A DNA stretch of 11,620 bases from an uncultured Oscillospiraceae bacterium (GTDB taxonomy: Bacteria > Bacillota > Clostridia > Oscillospirales > Acutalibacteraceae). Under the pieces are notes generated by a model that was given only the letters and a program-made list of their open reading frames with translations, was not told where the DNA came from and did not search any database. The first letter of the stretch is position 1; each line of letters begins with the position of its first letter. Where the stretch lies: NCBI GenBank assembly GCA_900539855.1, contig UQDO01000049.1:1-11620 (forward strand). The letters run 5' to 3'. This document shows positions 1-6,574 of this stretch, piece after piece. The position numbers and the translations under genes are program-made.

Positions 1-131
1 ATATTTGGAAGTTAACTTCTCTTTTTATTGGGTCACATCATTTTAACACATACATTTTTGCTCTTTGTGCTTTAAAAATTTAAGGTTGTAAAATGGCTGA
101 AAGTATTATACAATATAATTGTTATTTTATT

Positions 132-172
132 GCCGTTTGTCTTTGACTTCTTCAATGGTGTGAACAAACGGC
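132..172 (+). promoter_or_regulatory. Stem-loop in the leader of the first prolyl isomerase gene
   Basis: A perfect 9-bp inverted repeat, GCCGTTTGT (132-140) and ACAAACGGC (164-172), encloses a 23-nt loop. It ends seven bases before the ribosome binding site GGAGA (179-183). No T-run follows, so it is not a classic terminator. It may stabilise the mRNA or affect translation; this is inference. It also argues that the in-frame TTG at 130 is leader sequence and not the start codon. A possible -10 box TATAAT lies at 114-119, but I see no well-spaced -35 box. The rest of 1-129 is AT-rich with no gene that I can see. Confidence 0.4.
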
Positions 173-189
173 GGAAACGGAGATTTTCT

Positions 190-789
190 ATGAGTTTTAA
201 TCAGTTGGATATGCCGGCACAAAGCGATGTCACAGCGGTCATGCACACCTCTATGGGTGATATTTCAATACGCCTTTTCCCCGAAAAGGCACCTAAAACG
301 GTTGAAAACTTTACAACACACGCAAAAAACGGGTACTATGACGGCATAGTCTTTCACCGCGTTATAAAGGATTTCATGATCCAGGGCGGCGACCCGACCG
401 CTACCGGCTGCGGCGGCGAGAGCATATGGGGCAGACCGTTTGCCGATGAGTTTGATCCCGACCTGCACAACCTCTGCGGTGCACTTTCAATGGCTAACGC
501 CGGTCCCGGCACAAACGGCAGCCAGTTCTTTATAGTTGAAGCGTCCGAAGTGCCAGAGGGCATGCTTGACCAGATGCGCGAGCTGACCGACCGCGGTTTC
601 CCCTCTCACACGATCGACGCATACGAAAAGGTCGGCGGCACGCCGTGGCTTGATTTCAAACATTCCGTGTTCGGACAGGTCTATGACGGAATGGACGTCG
701 TGAAAAAGATCGCCGCCGTAAAAACCGACGGCGCGGACAAGCCGCTCGACGACGTAAAGATACTGTCTATAGACATAAAGAACGCTTAA
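190..789 (+). CDS. Cytoplasmic cyclophilin-type peptidyl-prolyl cis-trans isomerase
   Basis: This 199-residue protein should catalyse cis-trans isomerisation of X-Pro bonds and help proteins fold in the cytoplasm, since no signal peptide or membrane segment is visible. Cyclophilin core motifs are present: FHRVIKDFMIQGGDPT (55-70), with Arg57, Phe62 and Gln65 at the catalytic positions, GTNGSQFFI (107-115), and TPWLDFKHSVFGQV from 151, with Trp153 and His158. The length is close to small bacterial cyclophilins, with about 30 extra residues (118-150) between the QFFI and WLD motifs. I chose ATG 190 because GGAGA at 179-183 lies 6 nt upstream; an in-frame TTG at 130 has no such site and falls in a leader stem-loop. 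A lipoprotein paralogue follows after 19 nt. Family assignment is firm; the client proteins are unknown. Confidence 0.93.
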   Translation: MSFNQLDMPAQSDVTAVMHTSMGDISIRLFPEKAPKTVENFTTHAKNGYYDGIVFHRVIKDFMIQGGDPTATGCGGESIWGRPFADEFDPDLHNLCGALSMANAGPGTNGSQFFIVEASEVPEGMLDQMRELTDRGFPSHTIDAYEKVGGTPWLDFKHSVFGQVYDGMDVVKKIAAVKTDGADKPLDDVKILSIDIKNA

Positions 790-808
790 AATCGAAAGGA
801 TAACCGTA

Positions 809-1804
809 ATGAAAAGGATACTGTCATTTATAATGTGCCTGATATCGCTGCTCATGATGTGCTCGTGCGGCGGCAAATCAGACGGTACAAAAAGCAATCC
901 GTCAGGTTCAGCCTCCGCTTCCACACCCCAGAAGCCGGCTTATACCGCCGTGGGTGAGAACGGCTCACGCACCGATGATGCTGCGGGATTTCAGCTTGAG
1001 GCTCCTGCCGTGGGCGAGACCGTAGCGGTATTTGAGACCACGATGGGCACGATAATCATGCGCCTTTTCCCGAAAAGCGCACCTATAACCGTAACGAATT
1101 TCACCGGTCTTATAGAACAGGGCTATTACAACGGCATCAAATTCCACAGGGTCATAAACGACTTTATGATACAGGGCGGCGACCCGACCGCCACCGGCGC
1201 CGGCGGCGCAAGCGTCTGGGGCGAAAGCTTTGAGGACGAATTCAACGCAAATCTTCTGAACCTGCGCGGTTCCGTATCAATGGCGAACTCCGGCGTTAAC
1301 ACAAACGGCAGTCAGTTCTTCATAAATCAGGCTAAAACGGCGCAGACAAAGTCGGATCTTGACTTTGACAAGCTTTACAACGCATATTATATCAACAGCA
1401 AATCCACCCTTGCCGCACAGTACAGCGAGGCTGCGGCACAGTACGGCGCCGCCTTCACGGCAAAATACCCGGATTCCGAGACCTTTATTAAGGAATACAT
1501 TACGGATTTTATAGGTAAGAACTATCTGATAAGCAGCAAAGTGCCCGACGAGGTCTGGCAGCTTTATAAGACCTACGGCGGAAACATCACCCTTGACGGC
1601 GCATGGAAAACCGGAAAGGGTCATTCGGTGTTTGCACAGGTCGTGATCGGCATGGATGTTGTGGACAGCATCGCTGCGGTCGAAGTTGACGGCAATGATA
1701 AGCCGACCAAGGACGTTGTAATAAACAAGGCATATCTGACCGAATTTACAGCCGACATGCTGGAAAAGGCAAACTCGCAGAGATCGGCTGGCTCGGCCCA
1801 GTAA
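809..1804 (+). CDS. Lipoprotein cyclophilin-type peptidyl-prolyl isomerase
   Basis: A 331-residue prolyl isomerase predicted to be anchored outside the cell membrane. The N-terminus is a lipoprotein signal: a basic start (MKR), a hydrophobic stretch and a Cys at 20 in MCSCGG as the likely lipidated residue, then a Ser/Gly/Pro-rich linker to about 60. The cyclophilin domain starts near 72, with FHRVINDFMIQGGDPT at 112-127 (Arg114, Phe119, Gln122), GSQFFI at 167-172 and HSVFAQV at 272-278. Between these last two, roughly 176-262, is an Ala/Tyr/Lys-rich insertion that the upstream paralogue lacks; it appears helical and its role is unknown. The Trp before the HSVF motif (266) is displaced compared with the paralogue. 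The site AAAGGA at 795-800 lies 8 nt before the ATG. A role in folding exported proteins is inferred from the lipobox, by analogy with PrsA-type foldases. Confidence 0.92.
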   Translation: MKRILSFIMCLISLLMMCSCGGKSDGTKSNPSGSASASTPQKPAYTAVGENGSRTDDAAGFQLEAPAVGETVAVFETTMGTIIMRLFPKSAPITVTNFTGLIEQGYYNGIKFHRVINDFMIQGGDPTATGAGGASVWGESFEDEFNANLLNLRGSVSMANSGVNTNGSQFFINQAKTAQTKSDLDFDKLYNAYYINSKSTLAAQYSEAAAQYGAAFTAKYPDSETFIKEYITDFIGKNYLISSKVPDEVWQLYKTYGGNITLDGAWKTGKGHSVFAQVVIGMDVVDSIAAVEVDGNDKPTKDVVINKAYLTEFTADMLEKANSQRSAGSAQ

Positions 1805-1823
1805 TTAATAGGAGGAATATATA

Positions 1824-2702
1824 ATGAAAGGTATCGTTCTTGCCGGCGGCTCCGGCACACGTCTTTATCCGCTTACAATGGTGACTTCAAAGCAGCTTTT
1901 GCCGGTATATGACAAGCCGATGATATTTTATCCGCTGTCTACCCTTATGCTGGCAGGGATCCGGGACATACTGATAATCTCCACACCGCAGGATCTTCCC
2001 AACTTTGAAAGGCTTCTGGGCGACGGTTCGGACTACGGCATAAATCTTTCCTACGCCGAGCAGCCCTCTCCGGACGGACTTGCACAGGCGTTTATAATAG
2101 GCGAAAAGTTTATAGACGGAGACAGCTGCGCCATGATCCTTGGCGACAACATTTTTTACGGAAACGGTTTTACCAAAATGCTCCGTTCTGCTGCGGCAAG
2201 GGACAACGGCGCCACGGTATTCGGCTATTACGTCAACGATCCCGAGCGCTTCGGCATAGTCGAATTTGATGAGAGCGGCAAGGCAATATCAATTGAGGAA
2301 AAGCCCCAGAATCCCAAATCGAATTACTGCGTAACAGGACTTTATTTTTACGACAACCGCGTGTGCGAATTTGCGAAGAGGGTAAAGCCCTCGGCAAGGG
2401 GCGAACTTGAGATAACCGATCTTAACCGCATGTATTTGGAAGACGGCTCTCTGAACGTTGAAACGCTTGGACGCGGATTTGCCTGGCTTGATACCGGGAC
2501 GATAGATTCTTTGAGTGAAGCGGCGGAATTTGTCAGGGTTATAGAGACCCGTCAGGACATAAAAATTGCAGCGATTGAGGAAATTGCCTACCGCAACAAG
2601 TGGATTGATAAAGAGAAGCTGCTAAACTCGGCAGCCAAATACGGCAAAAGCCCCTATGGCGCTCACCTTAAAAACGTAGCCGAGAACAAAATTAAATATT
2701 AA
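1824..2702 (+). CDS. rfbA: Glucose-1-phosphate thymidylyltransferase (RmlA/RfbA)
   Basis: The 292-residue enzyme joins dTTP and glucose-1-phosphate to give dTDP-glucose and pyrophosphate, the first step toward dTDP-L-rhamnose and other dTDP-sugars for cell-surface glycans. Family features are clear: the nucleotide-binding loop GGSGTRLYPLT at 8-18, SKQLLPVYDKPMIFYPLST (22-40), the metal-binding region LGDNIFYGNG around Asp108, EEKPQNPKS from 158, and WLDTGT further on. The length equals the usual 285-295 residues. The ribosome binding site GGAGGAA (1811-1817) lies 6 nt before the ATG and is the strongest of this three-gene run. The gene starts 19 nt after the lipoprotein gene, so co-transcription is likely. 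rmlB, rmlC and rmlD do not adjoin it, so the later pathway steps must be encoded elsewhere. Confidence 0.95.
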   Translation: MKGIVLAGGSGTRLYPLTMVTSKQLLPVYDKPMIFYPLSTLMLAGIRDILIISTPQDLPNFERLLGDGSDYGINLSYAEQPSPDGLAQAFIIGEKFIDGDSCAMILGDNIFYGNGFTKMLRSAAARDNGATVFGYYVNDPERFGIVEFDESGKAISIEEKPQNPKSNYCVTGLYFYDNRVCEFAKRVKPSARGELEITDLNRMYLEDGSLNVETLGRGFAWLDTGTIDSLSEAAEFVRVIETRQDIKIAAIEEIAYRNKWIDKEKLLNSAAKYGKSPYGAHLKNVAENKIKY

Positions 2703-2712
2703 AATTATATGT

Positions 2713-2736
2713 AAGCAGCGGCTTTGACCGCTGCTT
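2713..2736. repeat. 24-bp palindromic repeat, copy 1
   Basis: Arms AAGCAGCGG and CCGCTGCTT (9 bp each) flank the loop CTTTGA. The element sits 10 nt after the rfbA stop codon and is repeated exactly at 2970-2993. It has no T-run in either direction, so a role as intrinsic terminator is weak; an mRNA-end or REP-like role is possible. Confidence 0.85.
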
Positions 2737-2790
2737 CAGTCTGTCGATAAACCTCAAAGTCTACTCTTTCGTCGGTTATGCTGCATTTTC

Positions 2791-2823
2791 TGTTTTTCCG
2801 CTGACATGCGCGGCGGAAAAACA
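2791..2823. repeat. Palindrome with 11-bp arms
   Basis: TGTTTTTCCGC (2791-2801) is the perfect reverse complement of GCGGAAAAACA (2813-2823), with an 11-nt loop. The inner bases are GC-rich and the outer bases A/T-rich. This could act as a bidirectional terminator-like stem at the end of the rfbA transcript, but no free T-tract follows the stem. Confidence 0.7.
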
Positions 2824-2833
2824 CCTTGTAAGC

Positions 2834-2861
2834 GAAAAACCGCAGAATATAGCGGTTTTTC
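2834..2861. repeat. Palindrome with 10-bp arms
   Basis: GAAAAACCGC (2834-2843) pairs with GCGGTTTTTC (2852-2861) across an 8-nt loop. The right arm carries five T residues after a GCGG core, so on the plus strand this resembles an intrinsic terminator and is the best candidate in the cluster for ending rfbA transcription. Confidence 0.65.
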
Positions 2862-2901
2862 AAGGACACTGGGGTGGTATTGGCGGGGATAGAGCGCAGT
2901 C

Positions 2902-2920
2902 CGAAAATCTTTGATTTTCG
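2902..2920. repeat. Palindrome with 8-bp arms
   Basis: CGAAAATC (2902-2909) and GATTTTCG (2913-2920) flank a TTT loop. It is one of the series of perfect palindromes and resembles no protein-coding or RNA feature that I know. Confidence 0.6.
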
Positions 2921-2943
2921 AGCGAGCGGCATTCCCGTCCAAA

Positions 2944-2968
2944 AGCGTGTCGACTTTTTCGACACGCT
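2944..2968. repeat. Palindrome with 10-bp arms
   Basis: AGCGTGTCGA (2944-2953) pairs perfectly with TCGACACGCT (2959-2968) around a 5-nt loop. It stands one base before the second 24-bp palindrome, so the two stems would stack closely in a transcript. Confidence 0.75.
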
Positions 2969-2969
2969 C

Positions 2970-2993
2970 AAGCAGCGGCTTTGACCGCTGCTT
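2970..2993. repeat. 24-bp palindromic repeat, copy 2
   Basis: Identical to 2713-2736 and 257 bp downstream of it. The bases after both copies share short blocks in the same order (CAAAGTC, then GCATTTT, then a CATG-containing block), which suggests that a longer unit was duplicated and has since diverged. Confidence 0.85.
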
Positions 2994-3270
2994 ATCTTTA
3001 TCTAAAAGCCCAAAGTCGAATTCCGCCGGGACATTAGCACCGCATTTTTTGCCTTCCCGGCTGCATGTGCAAAGAATGTGCTGACAAGAGAATGTGCCAC
3101 AGCCCCTGCTATTTAAGTCCGTCAATATATTTATTATACCGCCAGACTAAAATTTACCGCTATATGCTATGATCATGAAATGCGGCTGAAAGGTTGCTTC
3201 CACCTTGCGTCTGACAATTGATTATACAAATAATTTTCATATTAAGCCGATTTACCGGTCAAAACGACAC

Positions 3271-3300
3271 GGAGGCAAAGGTGCAAACACCTTAGCCTCC
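3271..3300 (-). terminator. Probable terminator of the symporter gene
   Basis: GGAGGC-A-AAGGTG and CACCTT-A-GCCTCC form a 12-bp stem with one A/A mismatch and a CAAA loop. It lies 43 nt past the symporter stop codon. Read on the minus strand, a short TCGTTTT tract follows within several bases, which is weak for an intrinsic terminator. Confidence 0.55.
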
Positions 3301-3342
3301 GGGTCACAAGATTCTGTTGTGTAAGAGTCACAGCCGCATGCG

Positions 3343-4893
3343 TCAAGCTATTGCATTATCGCCGTTTTTGATGTCCTCTTTAAACTGCTCGTTCTGCTCG
3401 GGATATGCTGACAGCATCGGCTCTACATCCTTGCCCTTTTTGCGGTCGAAATAGTTCTTTGTGATCCTTACGATCTGACCCGACAGAAAAACCAATGCAA
3501 TAAGATTCGGCAGTGCCATAAGTCCGTTGAAAGTGTCGTCAAGCGCCCATATAAGATCAGAGCTAATGACCGATGAAAAAACTATAAGCAGTACATAAAC
3601 CACCTTGAATATCATTGTGGGTATTTTGCGCTTCTTATCGGAAAGCCCCCTGAAGCAGAAGTCAACAGCCTTTTCGCCGTAGTATGACCATGCGAGTATT
3701 GTTGTAAACGCGAAAAGCGGAAGGATTATGAGAAATGCAACCGTTCCGAAGGCGCCGAGGTTGCCGGAAAATGCGCCGAGCGACGTTGCCGTATCGGACG
3801 CTCCGACAAACTTTCCGGCTGCGTCAAACGTGCCGAAGAAGCTGCCGTTATCATATGCTCCGCTGCCTATATTTGAGGTCAGCACGACAAGCGCGGTCAG
3901 TGTGCATATTACGAAGGTATCGAAAAACACCTCGAATATTCCCCAAAGTCCCTGCTTGACCGGCTCGCGCGTTTCGGATGCCGAGTGCGCTATGACAGAT
4001 GAGCCGAGACCGGCTTCGTTTGAGAAAACGCCCCTTGCAAGTCCCTTTTTGATTATCTCTTTAAACATAAAGCCGCCGACACCGCCGGCAACTGCCTTGG
4101 CTGAAAACGCGCTTGAGAAAATGAGACTGAAGGTCTCCGGGATAGCCGAGCAGTTCATGCCGATTATGACAAGCGCCATTGCAATAAAGAGCAGCGACAT
4201 AAAAGGCACCAGCATGGACGCTATTCTGCCTATACGCTTGATTCCGCCGATTATTACGATTGCTGCGAAAAACGCCACGACTGCGCCTATTACGAGCTTT
4301 ATCCATGTCGCGTCGTTTCCTATGACCGACGTGAACGAACCAACTATCTTATTGTTCTGTACACCGCTCATTCCGGCTGCGGCAAGCAGGCAGAAGATTG
4401 CCGCTATCATGCCGAGCCATTTCTGCTTTATACCGTAGGCTATGTAATAGAACGCGCCGCCGCTGAAGCTGCCGTCCTTTTCGCGTTTGCGGTAGTAAAG
4501 GCCAAGAACGTTTTCGGAATAGTTTGTGACCATGCCGAAGAACGCCGATATCCACATCCAAACGACGGCACCCGGTCCGCCGGTAAGTATTGCCGAGGTG
4601 ACACCTATGATGTTGCCCGTTCCGACCGTGCCCGAGATGGCGGCTGAAAACGCCTCAAACTGCGAAACCGAGTTTTTGTCGCGCTTCCTGCCCTTTTTAC
4701 CCTTGATGCTTTTTACCGCAGGAACGATGGTAGAGCCCATAGACTCACCGAACTTCCGCACCTGCAAAAATTTTGTACGCACGGTAAGCAGCAGACCGAC
4801 GCCCAGAATCATTATGACCATCGGCCAGCCCCATACGACACCGTTGACAAAATCGTTTACCTTTGTGACCGCTTCAATAAAAGCATCCCACAT
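3343..4893 (-). CDS. AGCS-family sodium:alanine/glycine symporter
   Basis: The 516-residue membrane protein should import alanine or glycine together with Na+. About ten hydrophobic segments are visible. AGCS landmarks include AISGTVGTGNIIGV (85-98), GGPGAVVWMWI (105-115), a polar stretch with SGGAFYYI from 144, and FSNEAGLGSS with AHSASETREPVKQG in the second half. The length is typical or slightly long. I start at ATG 4893, preceded by GAGGCG 8 nt upstream. An in-frame extension to 5055 would run through the terminator and riboswitch and is rejected. The gene stands alone and is controlled by the tandem glycine riboswitch upstream, which makes glycine a likely substrate; that last point is inference. 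Confidence 0.94.
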   Translation of the reverse strand: MWDAFIEAVTKVNDFVNGVVWGWPMVIMILGVGLLLTVRTKFLQVRKFGESMGSTIVPAVKSIKGKKGRKRDKNSVSQFEAFSAAISGTVGTGNIIGVTSAILTGGPGAVVWMWISAFFGMVTNYSENVLGLYYRKREKDGSFSGGAFYYIAYGIKQKWLGMIAAIFCLLAAAGMSGVQNNKIVGSFTSVIGNDATWIKLVIGAVVAFFAAIVIIGGIKRIGRIASMLVPFMSLLFIAMALVIIGMNCSAIPETFSLIFSSAFSAKAVAGGVGGFMFKEIIKKGLARGVFSNEAGLGSSVIAHSASETREPVKQGLWGIFEVFFDTFVICTLTALVVLTSNIGSGAYDNGSFFGTFDAAGKFVGASDTATSLGAFSGNLGAFGTVAFLIILPLFAFTTILAWSYYGEKAVDFCFRGLSDKKRKIPTMIFKVVYVLLIVFSSVISSDLIWALDDTFNGLMALPNLIALVFLSGQIVRITKNYFDRKKGKDVEPMLSAYPEQNEQFKEDIKNGDNAIA

Positions 4894-4924
4894 AAAAATC
4901 GCCTCACAAAATAAAAATGGAAAC

Positions 4925-4954
4925 AAAAAAGAGCCAAACGCAAAACGTCGGCTC
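4925..4954 (-). terminator. Riboswitch expression-platform terminator
   Basis: Read on the minus strand, GAGCCGACG and CGTTTGGCTC can form an interrupted stem with a short T/G loop, followed directly by six T residues (4930-4925). It lies between the glycine aptamers and the symporter start, so it probably serves as the premature terminator the riboswitch controls. A further hairpin, ACGCGG/CCGCGT at 4972-4989, lies between aptamer and terminator and may take part in switching. Confidence 0.75.
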
Positions 4955-4995
4955 CGAATAAAACGCATAAAACGCGGCACTACCCGCGTGAAAAA

Positions 4996-5165
4996 TGCTT
5001 CCGTCCTTTTGCCTGAGAGATTGACCGCGAAAACGCAGCCTTGCACCTTCGGCATCCGATATCGGATTTCTCCGGAGCGCTATCCGCACACAGTTTCACC
5101 GCGCCTGCGGTACCTGAGAGTGTTACTCCTTCGGGAACGGTATAAACCGTAATTTCCTGCGTGTT
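4996..5165 (-). promoter_or_regulatory. Tandem glycine riboswitch
   Basis: The minus strand carries two copies of the glycine-aptamer core. Each has a GAAGG-containing element followed by CTCTCAGG: CCGAAGGAGTAA (5134-5123) with CTCTCAGG at 5120-5113, and GCCGAAGGTGCAA (5053-5041) with CTCTCAGGCAAAAGGAC from 5019. The second core is the textbook form. The spacing between the two CTCTCAGG blocks is 101 nt. A perfect ATCCGATATCGGAT palindrome (5054-5067) forms an arm of the second aptamer. Glycine binding would act on the terminator at 4925-4954. Whether glycine turns the symporter on or off cannot be read from the sequence alone. Confidence 0.93.
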
Positions 5166-5194
5166 TCATTTAGCCTTTATTCTGTTTGTATAAA

Positions 5195-5223
5195 ATGTTA
5201 CCACAGTATGTTTAAATATGCAA
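5195..5223 (-). promoter_or_regulatory. Probable promoter of the riboswitch-symporter transcript
   Basis: TTGCAT (5223-5218) and TAACAT (5200-5195) on the minus strand are separated by exactly 17 nt. Transcription would start near 5188, about 20 nt before the first aptamer. The -10 box is imperfect, and an overlapping alternative TATACA lies at 5192-5187. Confidence 0.45.
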
Positions 5224-5304
5224 GAGTTTTTTGAGGTAAAGCGCTAAATTTTTTTAATTTTACTTAAAACCCACTGATTTTACCGCTATAAAGGGGATAC
5301 ACTA

Positions 5305-5333
5305 TTGACATGTCGGGCTCTAAATGTTATAAT
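5305..5333 (+). promoter_or_regulatory. Consensus sigma-A promoter of the iscS-iscU operon
   Basis: TTGACA (5305-5310) and TATAAT (5328-5333) are both perfect consensus boxes with a 17-nt spacer. Transcription would start near 5340, leaving a leader of about 45 nt before the iscS ATG. No iscR-like regulator gene adjoins the operon. Confidence 0.9.
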
Positions 5334-5383
5334 CCGCAGTGTCGAAAAATGTTTAATACCACTAATATAAACGGGATGATGAA

Positions 5384-6574
5384 ATGACAGTATACGCTGA
5401 CAACGCAGCAACAACAAGACTGAGCGATACGGCTCTTAAAGCCATGATGCCCTATATGCAGGAGGTCTACGGCAATCCGTCCAGCCTTCATTCGGTCGGG
5501 CAGGCGGCGGCTGAGGCGCTTTATGAGGCAAGACGTGCCGTAGCCGAATGTATCGGTGCCGATTTCGGCGAAATATATTTCACATCGGGCGGCAGCGAGG
5601 CAGACAATCAGGCGATAGTGTCGGCGGCAATGGAAGGCAAAGCAAAGGGAAAGACCCATATAGTCTCCACAGCGTTTGAGCACCACGCGGTGCTGCACAC
5701 CCTTAAAAAGCTGGAAAAGGAGGGCTTTTCGGTCACATATCTCGATGTGCATGAAAACGGTCTTGTAACAGCCGACGAGGTAAGAAACGCCATTACCGAC
5801 AATACCGCGCTTGTGACCATAATGTATGCCAACAATGAGATAGGCACCATAGAGCCTATTGCGGAAATAGGTGCTGTCTGCCGCGAAAAGGGAGTTTTGT
5901 TCCACACTGACGCAGTACAGGCTGTAGGGCACATCGCCATAAACGTCAAGGAGCAGAATATCGACATGATGTCGGCGTCTGCGCACAAGTTCCACGGACC
6001 TAAAGGTGTAGGATTTTTATATGCAAAGAAGGGCATCCGGCTCCACAATATAATCGAGGGCGGTGCTCAGGAGCGCGGAAAGCGCGCCGGAACCGAAAAC
6101 ATCCCCGGCATAGTGGGTATGGCGGCAGCGCTTAAAGAGGCTGTCTCAAACCTTGCCGAAAATTCGGACAAGGTGACCGCCATGCGCGATACGCTGATAG
6201 AGGGGCTGTCAAAGGTGCCGCACTGCATATTGAACGGAGACAAGGAACACCGTCTGCCCGGCAACGTCAACTTCTGCTTTGAGGGTATTGAGGGAGAGTC
6301 GCTGCTGCTGCTTCTCGACATGAAGGGAATATGCGCATCGTCCGGCTCGGCATGCACATCAGGCTCGCTCGATCCGAGCCATGTACTGCTTGCGATAGGA
6401 CGTCCGCATGAAATAGCGCACGGTTCGTTAAGACTTTCTATATGCGAATACAACACGCCTGAGGAAATGCAGTACATCTGCGAAAAAGTTCCCGAGGTGG
6501 TTGAATATCTGAGGAACATGTCACCGGTTTGGAGAGATCTCAAGGAAGGAAGAAGAAAATATGTTATACAGTGA
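5384..6574 (+). CDS. iscS: Cysteine desulfurase (NifS/IscS family)
   Basis: A 396-residue, pyridoxal-phosphate-dependent enzyme that takes sulfur from L-cysteine, giving alanine and an enzyme-bound persulfide for Fe-S cluster assembly. Visible landmarks: YADNAATTRLS at 4-14, TSGGSEADN at 67-75, the EHHAVL histidines (100-101), FHTDAVQAVGH with Asp176, the PLP-binding lysine in SASAHKFHGPKG (Lys202), and the active Cys in SSGSACTSGS (Cys324). The cysteine loop fits the group I, IscS/NifS-like type. The length is normal. The start follows a GGGAT motif about 8 nt upstream. The gene overlaps the scaffold gene iscU by 14 nt, so the two are co-transcribed and probably translationally coupled. The choice between the names iscS and nifS is arbitrary here. 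Confidence 0.95.
   Translation: MTVYADNAATTRLSDTALKAMMPYMQEVYGNPSSLHSVGQAAAEALYEARRAVAECIGADFGEIYFTSGGSEADNQAIVSAAMEGKAKGKTHIVSTAFEHHAVLHTLKKLEKEGFSVTYLDVHENGLVTADEVRNAITDNTALVTIMYANNEIGTIEPIAEIGAVCREKGVLFHTDAVQAVGHIAINVKEQNIDMMSASAHKFHGPKGVGFLYAKKGIRLHNIIEGGAQERGKRAGTENIPGIVGMAAALKEAVSNLAENSDKVTAMRDTLIEGLSKVPHCILNGDKEHRLPGNVNFCFEGIEGESLLLLLDMKGICASSGSACTSGSLDPSHVLLAIGRPHEIAHGSLRLSICEYNTPEEMQYICEKVPEVVEYLRNMSPVWRDLKEGRRKYVIQ

Larger units (their letters stand above)
2703..3342. other. 640-bp intergenic region with clustered palindromes, no convincing gene
   Basis: Between the converging rfbA and symporter genes there are at least seven hairpin-forming palindromes, six of them crowded into 2713-2993. 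Open frames on the minus strand (to 123 residues) start at TTG or similar codons without ribosome binding sites and run through the palindromes, so I do not call them genes. The stretch 3126-3270 is AT-rich and I see nothing in it. The last palindrome, at 3271-3300, is probably the symporter's terminator. Confidence 0.7.

Noticed and set aside
130..189. 20-residue N-terminal extension of the first cyclophilin from TTG 130
   Set aside because: The TTG lies at the foot of the leader stem-loop with no Shine-Dalgarno sequence; ATG 190 has GGAGA at good spacing.
2713..2993. CRISPR array
   Set aside because: Only two copies of the 24-bp palindrome, 233 bp apart, with structured sequence between them and no cas genes.
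2754..3125. Minus-strand open frame of 123 residues (and an 88-residue one at 2705-2971)
   Set aside because: Non-ATG or unsupported start, no ribosome binding site, and the frames run through several perfect palindromes including both 24-bp repeats.
4894..5055. 54-residue N-terminal extension of the symporter
   Set aside because: It would be translated from the terminator and second glycine aptamer, while ATG 4893 has a suitable ribosome binding site and begins the family-like sequence.
4526..5152. 208-residue plus-strand frame opposite the symporter and riboswitch
   Set aside because: Antisense shadow of the symporter gene; composition lacks any recognisable domain and it runs into the riboswitch.
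5351..5372. GTTTA...TAAAC inverted repeat just before iscS, considered as an Fe-S regulator operator
   Set aside because: Only five outer bases pair, and no match to an IscR-type site that I could recognise.
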